A DNA stretch of 64,000 nt from Acetobacterium wieringae (lineage in GTDB: Bacteria; Bacillota; Clostridia; Eubacteriales; Eubacteriaceae), in NCBI RefSeq assembly GCF_026646375.1, contig NZ_JAIPPU010000009.1, positions 62,001 to 126,000 of the forward strand. The letters are read 5' to 3'. The notes beneath the pieces are model-generated. The model was not told the DNA's origin, ran no database searches, and saw only the letters and a program-made list of their open reading frames with translations. Each line of letters begins with the position of its first letter. The stretch's first letter is position 1. The translations under genes and the position numbers were made by a program. Positions 23,111 to 31,834 of the stretch are shown here, in pieces.

Positions 23111-24538
23111 TTAGAGCAGTGTCACCTGATTCTTGCCATTGCTTTTGGACTCATAAAGCGCTTTATCAGCCCGACGGAGGATGGTGTCTTCAGTATCAAT
23201 ATCAATGGCCTGGGTTACACCGATACTGACTGTAATATTGAACTCGGAAAGCATTGGATCATTGGTAATTTTAAGCCGCAGGGCCTCAAGTTTTTCTGTG
23301 GCTAAAACCCCGGAAAGGTAGAGGATACCGCTGAATTCATCGCCGCCCCATCGGGTAATCAGATGGTCGTTGAGGGCAGCTTTGCAAATCGTCATCACAT
23401 GTTTTAAGATCTTGTCACCCTGCAAATGGCCGTGGGTATCATTAACCTCTTTGAAGTGATCCAAATCCATTAAAAATACCGACCAGGGATCGTTGATTTC
23501 ATCATTTCGAGTCAGGATTGCTTCTAAATGCTGATCAAAATCCTTGCGATTGGAGAGGATTCCCAGATTATCCAGCAAGGCCAGTTTGTTCATCAGCTGA
23601 TCATTTTTCAGGATGATCCGCTGAACAATGATCACTACTGAGGCCAGAACTATGATGATGACAAAGAGGTCATAATACAATTGCCGATTAAAGGACTGGG
23701 CCAATGTGGACGTATCTTTTCGGACAATCAGCGTCCAGTCCAGTTCTTCAATATAATGGCTGATGATGTATTGCTGGTTATATAAATCATCGTCGTTAAA
23801 GACGTTGATGGTATCGGTTTTATTATAAAGATCTGGGCCGATTGCAGCATAAATGTCGAGATCATTGATGTTCTGATTCTCAATCAGATTGGGATTGGTG
23901 TGGGCTTGGATCAACCCCGTTTCATCAACCAGAAAGGCTTCCAGATCGTAGTCCCGTTCAAAATTTTCAAGCAGCTCCTGAACATAGGTCATTTCAATGC
24001 CAACCCCGGCTACTCCCATCAGGTTCCCCTGATCGTCGAGTATTTTGCAGTTGATAAAGATGGTTAGGCGCTGGTTATCAACTTCGTCCTGATCGACGTC
24101 CAAGATATAAAGCTTATCCTGATTGATAAAATTATAGTACCATTGATCATGCTCATCCTGGGGTGAAATGGTTTTAAACAAGCCGTTGTAATGAAAATAA
24201 TTCAGCGATTTGGCAGAAATCAGAAAGACGGAATGATAATTATATTTGCTCCGGATGCCTTCCAGATAATCAATGATTTCCGGATTTCGTTGTGAGTCTT
24301 CCTGGGCCAGCCACTGTTTGACAAAGCTGTCATTGGCCATGGTCAGGCTGACAAAAATCGGCTTGGTCAATTCGTTATTGATTTCTGAATAAATATTGGT
24401 GGAGGTGAGTTTGGAAATATTTAGTACATCATCTTTAATAATTTTGCTATAGGTGGTAAAGCTGAAGAATACAATCGCCACGATTCCAATGAGGATAATC
24501 AGAGAGATCAGTAGTCCGACTTTATTGCGTTGTTTCAT
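23111..24538 (-). CDS. Membrane diguanylate cyclase with extracellular Cache sensor
   Basis: The product is 475 residues from the ATG at 24538 (GAGG five bases upstream); an ATG at 24580 is in frame without a good site. A first helix (about 7-30) and a second (about 270-290) flank a large periplasm-facing dCache_1-like domain (VAGVGIEMTYVQELL, ISHYIEELDWTLIVRKD). The C-terminal cyclase domain has LMDLDHFKEVNDTHGHLQGD and an intact GGDEF (RWGGDEFSGI). An RxxD product-inhibition site is not present in its usual place. It would make c-di-GMP in response to a small external ligand. Confidence 0.9.
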   Translation of the reverse strand: MKQRNKVGLLISLIILIGIVAIVFFSFTTYSKIIKDDVLNISKLTSTNIYSEINNELTKPIFVSLTMANDSFVKQWLAQEDSQRNPEIIDYLEGIRSKYNYHSVFLISAKSLNYFHYNGLFKTISPQDEHDQWYYNFINQDKLYILDVDQDEVDNQRLTIFINCKILDDQGNLMGVAGVGIEMTYVQELLENFERDYDLEAFLVDETGLIQAHTNPNLIENQNINDLDIYAAIGPDLYNKTDTINVFNDDDLYNQQYIISHYIEELDWTLIVRKDTSTLAQSFNRQLYYDLFVIIIVLASVVIIVQRIILKNDQLMNKLALLDNLGILSNRKDFDQHLEAILTRNDEINDPWSVFLMDLDHFKEVNDTHGHLQGDKILKHVMTICKAALNDHLITRWGGDEFSGILYLSGVLATEKLEALRLKITNDPMLSEFNITVSIGVTQAIDIDTEDTILRRADKALYESKSNGKNQVTLL

Positions 24539-24881
24539 AATATCCTCATCCGTATCTTTTTTTAGTATCTTTTTTACCATTAAAGTGGGAATTTGTCAAT
24601 GGATAACCGCGTTTAAAGAGTGGTGATAAGTTGATTATTAGCAGAAATAGCAAAGGGTTCGGGAGCGAATCTGTTGGGAAGAAGGGCGAGAACCAATAAT
24701 TTGATGCAAAATTAATAAAATATCATGTTTATGCAAAGAGTTCAAGTGAAAAGATCATTCATTGGTGTAAACGATGAATAATTGTAAATCGCCCAAAAAC
24801 TAGCTATTGGATCTCTCAAACCGGTCTGATATATAATTAAAGCAACAAAAAGATTGTTAAAAAAACAACGAGGAGGAAGAA
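24539..24881. other. Divergent intergenic region
   Basis: No gene was recognised. It holds the promoter-like TATAAT at 24832-24837 for the acyl-CoA dehydrogenase operon; TTGGAT at 24807 is a possible -35 with a long 19-base spacer. Confidence 0.4.
24832..24837 (+). promoter_or_regulatory. -10 box of the enoate/acyl-CoA operon
   Basis: A consensus TATAAT lies 45 bases before the first gene start. The -35 region is weak (TTGGAT, 19-base spacing), suggesting that an activator is needed. Confidence 0.45.
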
Positions 24882-26054
24882 ATGGCAAAATTAAATGAAC
24901 AAGAATTTCAAGCATATTTGAAACAGATCCGAGCACTGGCAGAAGGTCCTTTTGAAGAGATTCAAAAAGAGGTGGAGGTTACCAATAAATTCCCACAGGA
25001 ATTTTTCGATTTAGCAATCAAAAATGATTTATATCGTTTCAGTTTACCGGAAGAGTATGGTGGCTGGGGACTCGATGAACTGCAGATTCTAAAGGTGCAG
25101 GAAGAATTCAGTCGTGGTCCTGGAGGAATGCGAATGCATCTTCACTATGCAGCAGATATGAACTGGCGAATTCTGGATGACTTCGGCAGCAGAGAGTTAA
25201 AAGATGAGTACATGAGTCAATTTGCAGATAAAACCGTATTTACCTGTTTTGCATTAACCGAAGAAACAGGGGGAACCGGAGCTGATTTACATACAACAGC
25301 TGTAAAAGATGGTGACGATTATATCTTAAATGGTGAAAAATTCTTAATCTCTCATACCGACTGCTGTGAGTTTGCCTATGTATTTGCTGTAACTGATCCC
25401 AATGCCGATAAAGATAAAAGACTGTCAGGTTTCTTTGTACCAGTGGATACCCCGGGTTATGAAATCGTACCAATGCCACATATGATGGGATGTCGTGGCG
25501 CCGGACATGCTGGTTTAAAATTTACTGACATGCGATTGAATAAAAAATACTTACTTGGTGAAGAAGGTGACGGCTTAAAAATTGCCATGCATTCTTTATC
25601 AGTATCCCGTGCCCACATCGGCGTAAGTAATTTAGGGATGGCTCAGAGAATGCTGGAAATGACCATTGCTCGAGCCAAAGATCGGGTGACCTTTGGAAAA
25701 CCATTGGTGGCAAGACAAGCTATTCAGCAGAGCATCGCTGATATGGGAACAGAAATTCACGCATGCCGATTGATGGTTTATGACTTTGCCAAAGATTTTG
25801 AAGCCGGCAAAGACATTGAAATGAAAGCGGCAATGGTCAAACTTCATAGCATCAATACAGTTAAACTGGTATCTGACTATATGCTGGAGATCTTTGGCGG
25901 GATTGGATATTTCGAAGATTGTGTTTACGGTCCAGTGGAAAGAATGTATCGTGACTGTCGGGCAATGTGGCTTGAAGAAGGACCAAGAACGGTACAACGT
26001 TTAACCGCATCACGAAAATTAATTGCCAGTGGCGGCGTCATTGAGATTGATTAA
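24882..26054 (+). CDS. Acyl-CoA dehydrogenase family protein
   Basis: The 390-residue product starts with GAGGAGGAAGAA-ATG. It shows the family motifs CFALTEETGGTGADLHTTAVK (FAD site region), SRAHIGVSNLGMAQRMLE, and RVTFGKPLVARQAIQQSIADM. The carboxy-terminal catalytic-base region reads LEEGPRTVQRL, with glutamate in the position used by short-chain dehydrogenases and the E. coli CaiA/YdiO group. It differs clearly from the second acyl-CoA dehydrogenase in the same operon, so two acyl-CoA species or two steps may be handled. EtfBA in the operon would supply or accept its electrons. Confidence 0.9.
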   Translation: MAKLNEQEFQAYLKQIRALAEGPFEEIQKEVEVTNKFPQEFFDLAIKNDLYRFSLPEEYGGWGLDELQILKVQEEFSRGPGGMRMHLHYAADMNWRILDDFGSRELKDEYMSQFADKTVFTCFALTEETGGTGADLHTTAVKDGDDYILNGEKFLISHTDCCEFAYVFAVTDPNADKDKRLSGFFVPVDTPGYEIVPMPHMMGCRGAGHAGLKFTDMRLNKKYLLGEEGDGLKIAMHSLSVSRAHIGVSNLGMAQRMLEMTIARAKDRVTFGKPLVARQAIQQSIADMGTEIHACRLMVYDFAKDFEAGKDIEMKAAMVKLHSINTVKLVSDYMLEIFGGIGYFEDCVYGPVERMYRDCRAMWLEEGPRTVQRLTASRKLIASGGVIEID

Positions 26055-26074
26055 TCATATGTAATACCTCTTTA

Positions 26075-26109
26075 GCATAGCCTTTCGAATGTTTCGAAGG
26101 GCTATGTTT
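26075..26109 (+). repeat. Hairpin between the first acyl-CoA dehydrogenase and CoA-transferase genes
   Basis: GCATAGCCTTTCGAA and TTCGAAGGGCTATGT form a near-perfect stem with a TGT loop and only three T after it. It is probably an mRNA processing or partial termination site that lets the first gene be expressed more strongly than the rest. Confidence 0.6.
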
Positions 26110-26135
26110 ACAAATAGAGAAATAAGGAGAAAAAT

Positions 26136-27359
26136 ATGGAACCATTAAAAGGAGTAAAAGTCGTTGATTTAACGACGTATCTGGCTGCTCCAACCACGGT
26201 ACGGGTAATGGGTGAATGGGGTGCTGACTTGATCAAAGTGGAAGCGCCAAAAGGCGATCCGGCCCGAGAACAGGGCGCAGTCTTTAATATGCCTTTTACT
26301 GACGATGAAAACCTGGCGTTTGATGTGGCGAATATGGACAAACGTTTTATTACGATCAATTTAAAAACCGAACGTGGTCTGGAAGTCATGTATAAATTGT
26401 TAGCTGAAGCCGACGTATTTGTAACCAATACCCGAACAAAAGGATTGGTTAAACTGGGTCTGGATTATGATACATTGAAAGAAAAATTTCCACGACTGAT
26501 TTTTGCACAGGTCACCGGATACGGCGAAAAAGGGCCGGACAAGGATAAACCGGGTTTTGATGCAACCTGTTACATGGCCAGAGGCGGCGTTTTGGGGACG
26601 ACTGTTGATAAAGGTGGATCACCCATGAATCCACCCAATGGTTTTGGGGACTTTCAGGTATCCATTGCTCTTTTGGCCGGCATCTGCGGAGCCCTATACA
26701 GTCGCGAAAAAACAGGAAAAGGTGAGAAAGTGACCGTCGGGCTTCAACATGCGGCGTCCTTCATGCTCAGTGTGGCAATGATTTCGGCGCAGTATGGCAA
26801 TCAATATCCCAAAAGCCGAAGAGAAGTGGTTAATCCGTTCAACAATTGTTATCGAACCAAAGATGAAAAATGGGTGATCATGTGTTGTCCCGAATATGAT
26901 CGGGATTTCAATAAAATCATGACCTTACTAAAGCTCGATGATATGGTTGATAATCCGAAATACTTAAGCTGCGCGCAGTTGAATGCTGACAAGCTAAACA
27001 GTGAAGTCATTGACCGACTGGATGAAGCCATCGCTCAAATTAACCGCATGGATCTGGTAAAAATGCTCTCAGAAAATGAACTTCCCTGTGAAGCGGCCAA
27101 TGAACCGCTGGATGTGTATGAAGATGAACAGGTTTGGGCCAACAATATTCTGGCAAAGGTTAACTATCCGTCTGGACAGCGAATGGTTCCGACCAATCCT
27201 ATTTTATTTGAATCCATGCCTGAACCACGCCTGGAAATCTGCAAATCTCAGGGCGCACATACCCAGGAAATTATGAAAGAACTTGGCTATAATGACACTC
27301 AGATTAATGAAGCCATTGATCAGGGTGCGGTAGCCGGGATAAAACGCCTAAAAAAATAA
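26136..27359 (+). CDS. Class III (CaiB/BaiF-family) CoA-transferase
   Basis: The 407-residue product has the family opening KGVKVVDLTTYLAAPTTVRVMGEWGADLIKVE, here with typical GADLIKVEAP, then RFITINLKTERG, VFVTNTRTKGL and LIFAQVTGYGEKGPDKDKPGFD. The last motif contains the catalytic aspartate of this family (PGFD region). It would move CoA from a reduced acyl-CoA product to the next acid, saving ATP after initial ligase activation. The homologous roles are CarA in caffeate reduction and CaiB in carnitine reduction. Its operon partners are two acyl-CoA dehydrogenases and EtfBA. Confidence 0.9.
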   Translation: MEPLKGVKVVDLTTYLAAPTTVRVMGEWGADLIKVEAPKGDPAREQGAVFNMPFTDDENLAFDVANMDKRFITINLKTERGLEVMYKLLAEADVFVTNTRTKGLVKLGLDYDTLKEKFPRLIFAQVTGYGEKGPDKDKPGFDATCYMARGGVLGTTVDKGGSPMNPPNGFGDFQVSIALLAGICGALYSREKTGKGEKVTVGLQHAASFMLSVAMISAQYGNQYPKSRREVVNPFNNCYRTKDEKWVIMCCPEYDRDFNKIMTLLKLDDMVDNPKYLSCAQLNADKLNSEVIDRLDEAIAQINRMDLVKMLSENELPCEAANEPLDVYEDEQVWANNILAKVNYPSGQRMVPTNPILFESMPEPRLEICKSQGAHTQEIMKELGYNDTQINEAIDQGAVAGIKRLKK

Positions 27360-27374
27360 GGAAGGTTGAAATAG

Positions 27375-28517
27375 ATGAGTTTATTATATACCGACGAACA
27401 AAAAGCACTGATTGCATTAGTAAAAGAAATGGCCGAAAATGAAATTAAGCCCCACGTTCAGGAACTGGATGAAAAAGGCGAATGCCCGAAAGATTTATTT
27501 AAATGGGCCTTTGATATGGGTCTGCATATGCTGGAAATTCCTGAAGAATATGGTGGAACAGGTTTAAGCTATGAAACCACGGCGATGATTTTTGAAGAAT
27601 TGGCAAAAGTTGATGCCGGTTATGCGATTACGCTGGTGACAACCTTTGTTGCCTTAAGAAATGTAATCCTTTCCGGGACGCCGGAACAGGGAAAATATTT
27701 TGCCGATATTATCGGAAAAGGTAATTTTGCCGCGTTTGCCCTGACGGAACCAAATGCGGGTTCCGATCCGGCGGCCTTGCGTGGTACCGCAGTAAAAGAT
27801 GGGGATGACTATATTTTAAATGCCGCCAAGACCTTTATTACCAATGGGGAAATAGCTGCGTTGTTTGTCGGATTTTTCAAAACGGATCCAGCCGCCGGCC
27901 ATAAAGGGATTTCAGCCTTTATCGTTGACGCGGATGCTGCCGGGATCACTATTGGCAAGCATGAAAATAAAATGGGGTTACGGTTATCAAATACGACCGA
28001 TGTAACCTTTGAAAATGTTCGTGTACCGGCATCCAGCATGGTCGGACCGGAAGGATCTGGTTTTAAACTGGCACTGAATGCGCTGAATTTATCTCGGGCG
28101 TTTGTGGCGACTATGGCGGTGGGCATTATGCAACGGGCCTTGGATGAATCGGTTAAATATGCAAAAGAGCGAAAACAATTCGGACAGCCAATCATCAAAT
28201 TTCAGATGGTTCAGCAGATGCTTGCCGATATGGCGATAAAAACGGAAGCATCCCGCGTACTGGTCAATAACACGATGCGCATGATGGATAATGGTAGTCT
28301 GGTCAGAAAAGAAGGCTCAATCACGAAAACATTTGTATCCGATTGTGCTCAGGAAGTGACCTCCAATGCGGTGCAAATTTTCGGTGGATATGGATACAGC
28401 AAGGAATATCCGGTGGAAAAGCTGATGCGTGACTGCAAAATATTCCAGATATTTGAAGGCGCCAACCAGATTCAAAGACTGACCATTGCCAATGAATTAG
28501 AAAGAGAATACAAGTAA
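27375..28517 (+). CDS. Acyl-CoA dehydrogenase / enoyl-CoA reductase
   Basis: The 380-residue product has canonical motifs: FALTEPNAGSDPAALRGTAV, NAAKTFITNGEIAALFVGF, KMGLRLSNTTDVTFENVRVP, ERKQFGQPIIKFQMVQQMLADM, and the catalytic glutamate in IFEGANQIQRLTIA. This is the typical butyryl/short-chain family with usual length. It follows the CoA-transferase by 15 bases and precedes EtfBA by 12 bases. As in CarC-CarDE, the enzyme may act as an enoyl-CoA reductase linked to ETF rather than as an oxidising enzyme; the direction cannot be read from sequence. Confidence 0.92.
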   Translation: MSLLYTDEQKALIALVKEMAENEIKPHVQELDEKGECPKDLFKWAFDMGLHMLEIPEEYGGTGLSYETTAMIFEELAKVDAGYAITLVTTFVALRNVILSGTPEQGKYFADIIGKGNFAAFALTEPNAGSDPAALRGTAVKDGDDYILNAAKTFITNGEIAALFVGFFKTDPAAGHKGISAFIVDADAAGITIGKHENKMGLRLSNTTDVTFENVRVPASSMVGPEGSGFKLALNALNLSRAFVATMAVGIMQRALDESVKYAKERKQFGQPIIKFQMVQQMLADMAIKTEASRVLVNNTMRMMDNGSLVRKEGSITKTFVSDCAQEVTSNAVQIFGGYGYSKEYPVEKLMRDCKIFQIFEGANQIQRLTIANELEREYK

Positions 28518-28529
28518 GGAGGAGTGAAA

Positions 28530-29318
28530 ATGAATATTGTTGTTTGTGTAAAACAGGTTCCGGATACAACTGAAATTAGAATTGATCCAGTAAAAAACAC
28601 CCTGATTCGCCAAGGTGTTCCCAGTATCATGAACCCCTTTGATAAGAATGCCCTGGAAGAAGCGCTGCAGTTAAAAGAGCAGTATGGCGGAGCGGTTACC
28701 GTTATTTCGATGGGACCGGAACAGGCCAAAGCGACATTAAGAGAAGCCTTGTCCATGGGAGCCGATAAAGCCTATCTGGTAACCGACCGGTCATTCGGCG
28801 GATCAGACACCTATGCAACCAGCTATATTTTAGCTAAAGTGATTGAAAAATTGGGACCGTTTGATGTGATTTTGGGTGGCAAACAGGCGATTGATGGCGA
28901 CACCGGACAAACTGCCCCCAGTATTGCAGAACATTTGGGGATTGCCAGATTGACGCATGTGTTAAGTATAAAAATTGAAGGCAATAAGTGTATTGTTGAA
29001 CGGGAAATTGAAGAAGGGGTAGAAATTGTAGAAGCAAAACTGCCAATTCTCTGTACCGCCACAAAAGAAACCAATAAGCCAAGATATGCGACCATTAAAG
29101 GGAAGATTGATTCATTAAAAGCGGAGATCGAAAATATTACGCTGGCCGACCTACCGGATATAGATGTCACTAAAATTGGTTTAAAGGGATCGCCAACTCG
29201 GGTAAAATCGACCTTTACACCGAAGCGTCAGTCCTGTTGTGAAATGCTCGAGATCATTAATCCCCGGGAAACCGCACGGATGCTGTTTGGCAAACTGGCA
29301 GATGCAAAAATATTATAA
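28530..29318 (+). CDS. etfB: Electron transfer flavoprotein subunit beta
   Basis: The product is 262 residues. The ATG at 28530 is chosen over an in-frame GTG at 28524 because of its spacing to AAGGAGG. Family motifs are NIVVCVKQVPDTTEIRID, NPFDKNALEEALQLKE, VTVISMGPEQAKATLREALSMGAD and the nucleotide-binding GGKQAIDGDTGQTAPSIAE. The GDTxQ form is also found in electron-bifurcating ETFs, where an FAD replaces AMP, but this alone does not prove bifurcation. It pairs with the following EtfA. Confidence 0.93.
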   Translation: MNIVVCVKQVPDTTEIRIDPVKNTLIRQGVPSIMNPFDKNALEEALQLKEQYGGAVTVISMGPEQAKATLREALSMGADKAYLVTDRSFGGSDTYATSYILAKVIEKLGPFDVILGGKQAIDGDTGQTAPSIAEHLGIARLTHVLSIKIEGNKCIVEREIEEGVEIVEAKLPILCTATKETNKPRYATIKGKIDSLKAEIENITLADLPDIDVTKIGLKGSPTRVKSTFTPKRQSCCEMLEIINPRETARMLFGKLADAKIL

Positions 29319-29333
29319 GAGGAGGGCTTAAAA

Positions 29334-30347
29334 ATGGACTTAAAACAATATCAGGACGTATGGGTGTTCGTTGAGTGTTTTCAGGGACAACCCAAAGATG
29401 TTGGTTTCGAGTTGCTGGGTCAGGGACGATTATTGGCTGATGCCTTGAAACAAAAATTATGTGCCGTCGTGATCGGCAAAGATGTGGATGAAGGAATAAA
29501 AGGCGCCACCGCGTATGGGGCCGATATTATCTATGCGGTTCAGGGAAACGAATACGCCAACTATTCTTCAGATGCCTATGGTTATGCATTTTTAGAATTA
29601 TGTGCTAGATATCATCCCAATACCATCCTTATCGGGGCAACCGCCAATGGACGGGATTTGGGTTCAAAATTGGCGATTTGTCTGAATACTGGACTAACTG
29701 CAGATTGCACCGCGCTAAGTGTTGAAGAGGAAACGGGAAATGTTGTCTGGGAACGGCCAGCTTTTGGGGGAAACCTCTATGCCCGCATTTTGTGCAGCGA
29801 AACCAGACCACAGATGGGGACCGTCAGACCTGGCGCTTTCAAGAAACCGGAAAAATTTCAGAATCGCCAACCGGTAATGATCCGGGAAGTTATCCATACA
29901 AAAGAAGAAGATATCCTGACCAAGGTAATTGATTTTATTAAAGCGAATGATGAAGCCGGCGTTAAGCTGGAAGAGGCAGAATATATTGTTTCCGGTGGCC
30001 GGGGTCTAAAAGGTCCGGAAAACTTTGCAATGCTTCAGGAATTGGCAGATCTTCTCGGCGGAACCGTCGGCGCATCCCGGGCATCGGTTGATGCGGGCTG
30101 GATTCCGCAAACCAAACAGGTTGGTCAGACAGGCAAAACAGTTTCTCCAAAAGTATACATTGCCTGTGGGATTTCCGGTGCTGTTCAGCATTTAGCCGGA
30201 ATGACCGAATCCGATACCATTATTGCGATTAACAAAGATGCAACGGCGCCAATTTTTGATGTTGCCGACTATGGAATTGTTGGCGATGTTTTTGAAATGG
30301 TTCCGGCTATGATCAAAGAAATCCGGGTTTCAAGAAATCTAAATTAA
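29334..30347 (+). CDS. etfA: Electron transfer flavoprotein subunit alpha
   Basis: The 337-residue product has domain I (VWVFVECFQGQP ... AVVIGKDVDEGIKG) and the FAD domain: SGGRGLKGPENFAMLQELAD, GASRASVDAGWIPQTKQVGQTGKTV, YIACGISGAVQHLAGM, INKDATAPIFDVADYGIVGD. It lacks the N-terminal 4Fe-4S ferredoxin-like extension present in CarE of the Acetobacterium caffeate system. It would shuttle electrons to or from the acyl-CoA dehydrogenases of this operon. Confidence 0.94.
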   Translation: MDLKQYQDVWVFVECFQGQPKDVGFELLGQGRLLADALKQKLCAVVIGKDVDEGIKGATAYGADIIYAVQGNEYANYSSDAYGYAFLELCARYHPNTILIGATANGRDLGSKLAICLNTGLTADCTALSVEEETGNVVWERPAFGGNLYARILCSETRPQMGTVRPGAFKKPEKFQNRQPVMIREVIHTKEEDILTKVIDFIKANDEAGVKLEEAEYIVSGGRGLKGPENFAMLQELADLLGGTVGASRASVDAGWIPQTKQVGQTGKTVSPKVYIACGISGAVQHLAGMTESDTIIAINKDATAPIFDVADYGIVGDVFEMVPAMIKEIRVSRNLN

Positions 30348-30366
30348 ATATTGAAAGGAAATTCCG

Positions 30367-31716
30367 ATGAGTAATGGAAAAAAAGCAAATGTGCAGATGG
30401 TAGATGCCGGTGGAGCGGCAGCGGTACCACTGGATTTAAGCGGAAAAAAAACAAACGTACGATGGATCGTGGCGATTGTCCTGGCCCTTTCTTTCATGGC
30501 GATGTTTATGGGAAGAACTGTCTTTTCAGTTTCTGGAAAAGCGATTATGGAACAGTATGGTTGGACATCTGCTCAGTTTGGCTATGCTTCCACCGCATTC
30601 TTTATTGGTTACATGATTACAATGGTGCCTTCGGGATCAATTGCGGATAAATATGGTGCAACAAAGGTATTGATTATCAGTTTGCTTTTATCTGGGGTGT
30701 TTACATTCTTTACCCCGATTATCGGGGTATCGATGTTTTTGATGATTCTGATTCGGATTCTGGAAGGTGCGGCTCAGGGTTGTATTGTTCCGGGAGCGAT
30801 GTCAAATTTAGGAAAATGGTTCCCCAAAAAAGAATTTGGTGTGGCATCGGCGCTTGTTCAGGCTGGATGTCCATTGGGGTCGGCGCTTAATATGTACATC
30901 GCCGCAGCGATGCTGCCAATGATCGGTTGGAAAAACTTATTTTATGTGTACGCGATCATTTTTCCAGTCTGGTGTATTATTTGGGTGCTGGTCGGGAAAT
31001 CTTCGCCAAAAGAACATAAGAAAGTGAATCAGCAAGAAATCGATTGGATTGAACAGTGGCCGGAAGGTCAGGAAAACACAAAAAAAGTGATTCTGGCAAA
31101 AGCGGATATTTTCAAAACTCCGGCAGTCTGGTTAATGTGTTTATCTTATGGATGTGCCGTTTATATGTACTTTTTTGCGACCACATGGCTGCCAAATTAT
31201 TTTACAATCGGGCGGGGAATGAGCATCAGCGCCGGGGCAATGCCCTATATCGTCGGTTTCTTTGCGTATTTTATCGGTGGCTTTATTGCCGATGGGGCCT
31301 CAAAGAAATTGGGTGATAAGATCGGCCGAAAATTGGTACAGGTGATTGGAATGATCGGAGCGGCAGTGTTTATTTTTGTTGGCGCCAATGCGACTGATCC
31401 AACCTTTGTCATTGCCGCTGTTTCCATATCCTATGGGTTTCTTTGTCTGACAATGGGCGGCTATTATTCAGTGGCTTCAGCCATTTGTCCCGCCAATATT
31501 GGTGTATATTCCGGTTTAGCCGGGATTATCGGCGCTATCGCCGGTGTTTTGGCACCAACAGTAACAGGCCTCGTTGTTGACGCGGGACTGAATGCCGGTG
31601 CCAGTAATGCAGTCGCCTACGGCTACGCTTTGTGGGTTTGCGCGGCCGTTTGTATTGTTGGATCTGTATTGGCGCTTGTCGCTAAACTTGACCCGATAAA
31701 ACCGCGAAATGCATAA
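30367..31716 (+). CDS. MFS transporter (anion:cation symporter type)
   Basis: The 449-residue product has a hydrophilic N-terminus of about 35 residues and then 12 predicted helices. MFS motif A is seen as GSIADKYGATKVLI after helix 2 and again as DGASKKLGDKIGRKL in the second half. FMGRTVFSVSGKAIMEQYGWTSAQFGYASTAFF is typical of the anion:cation symporter / D-galactonate branch (given here as a description of residues 45-80). It probably imports the carboxylic acid consumed by the operon. A terminator follows. Confidence 0.88.
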   Translation: MSNGKKANVQMVDAGGAAAVPLDLSGKKTNVRWIVAIVLALSFMAMFMGRTVFSVSGKAIMEQYGWTSAQFGYASTAFFIGYMITMVPSGSIADKYGATKVLIISLLLSGVFTFFTPIIGVSMFLMILIRILEGAAQGCIVPGAMSNLGKWFPKKEFGVASALVQAGCPLGSALNMYIAAAMLPMIGWKNLFYVYAIIFPVWCIIWVLVGKSSPKEHKKVNQQEIDWIEQWPEGQENTKKVILAKADIFKTPAVWLMCLSYGCAVYMYFFATTWLPNYFTIGRGMSISAGAMPYIVGFFAYFIGGFIADGASKKLGDKIGRKLVQVIGMIGAAVFIFVGANATDPTFVIAAVSISYGFLCLTMGGYYSVASAICPANIGVYSGLAGIIGAIAGVLAPTVTGLVVDAGLNAGASNAVAYGYALWVCAAVCIVGSVLALVAKLDPIKPRNA

Positions 31717-31742
31717 GATCAGTCAGATCTAAAAAGCCGGAT

Positions 31743-31787
31743 GAAAAAGCAGTACTGCCGTCATTCGGAACAGCAGTACTGTTTTTA
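31743..31787 (+). terminator. Intrinsic terminator after the MFS gene
   Basis: AAAAGCAGTACTG and CAGTACTGTTTTT form the outer stem, with CCG/CGG forming an inner stem. The T-run has five T. Confidence 0.75.
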
Positions 31788-31834
31788 GGCTGATGTTTTG
31801 TATGCTCTTCTGAAACAAAAGGAGTGAAAGAAGA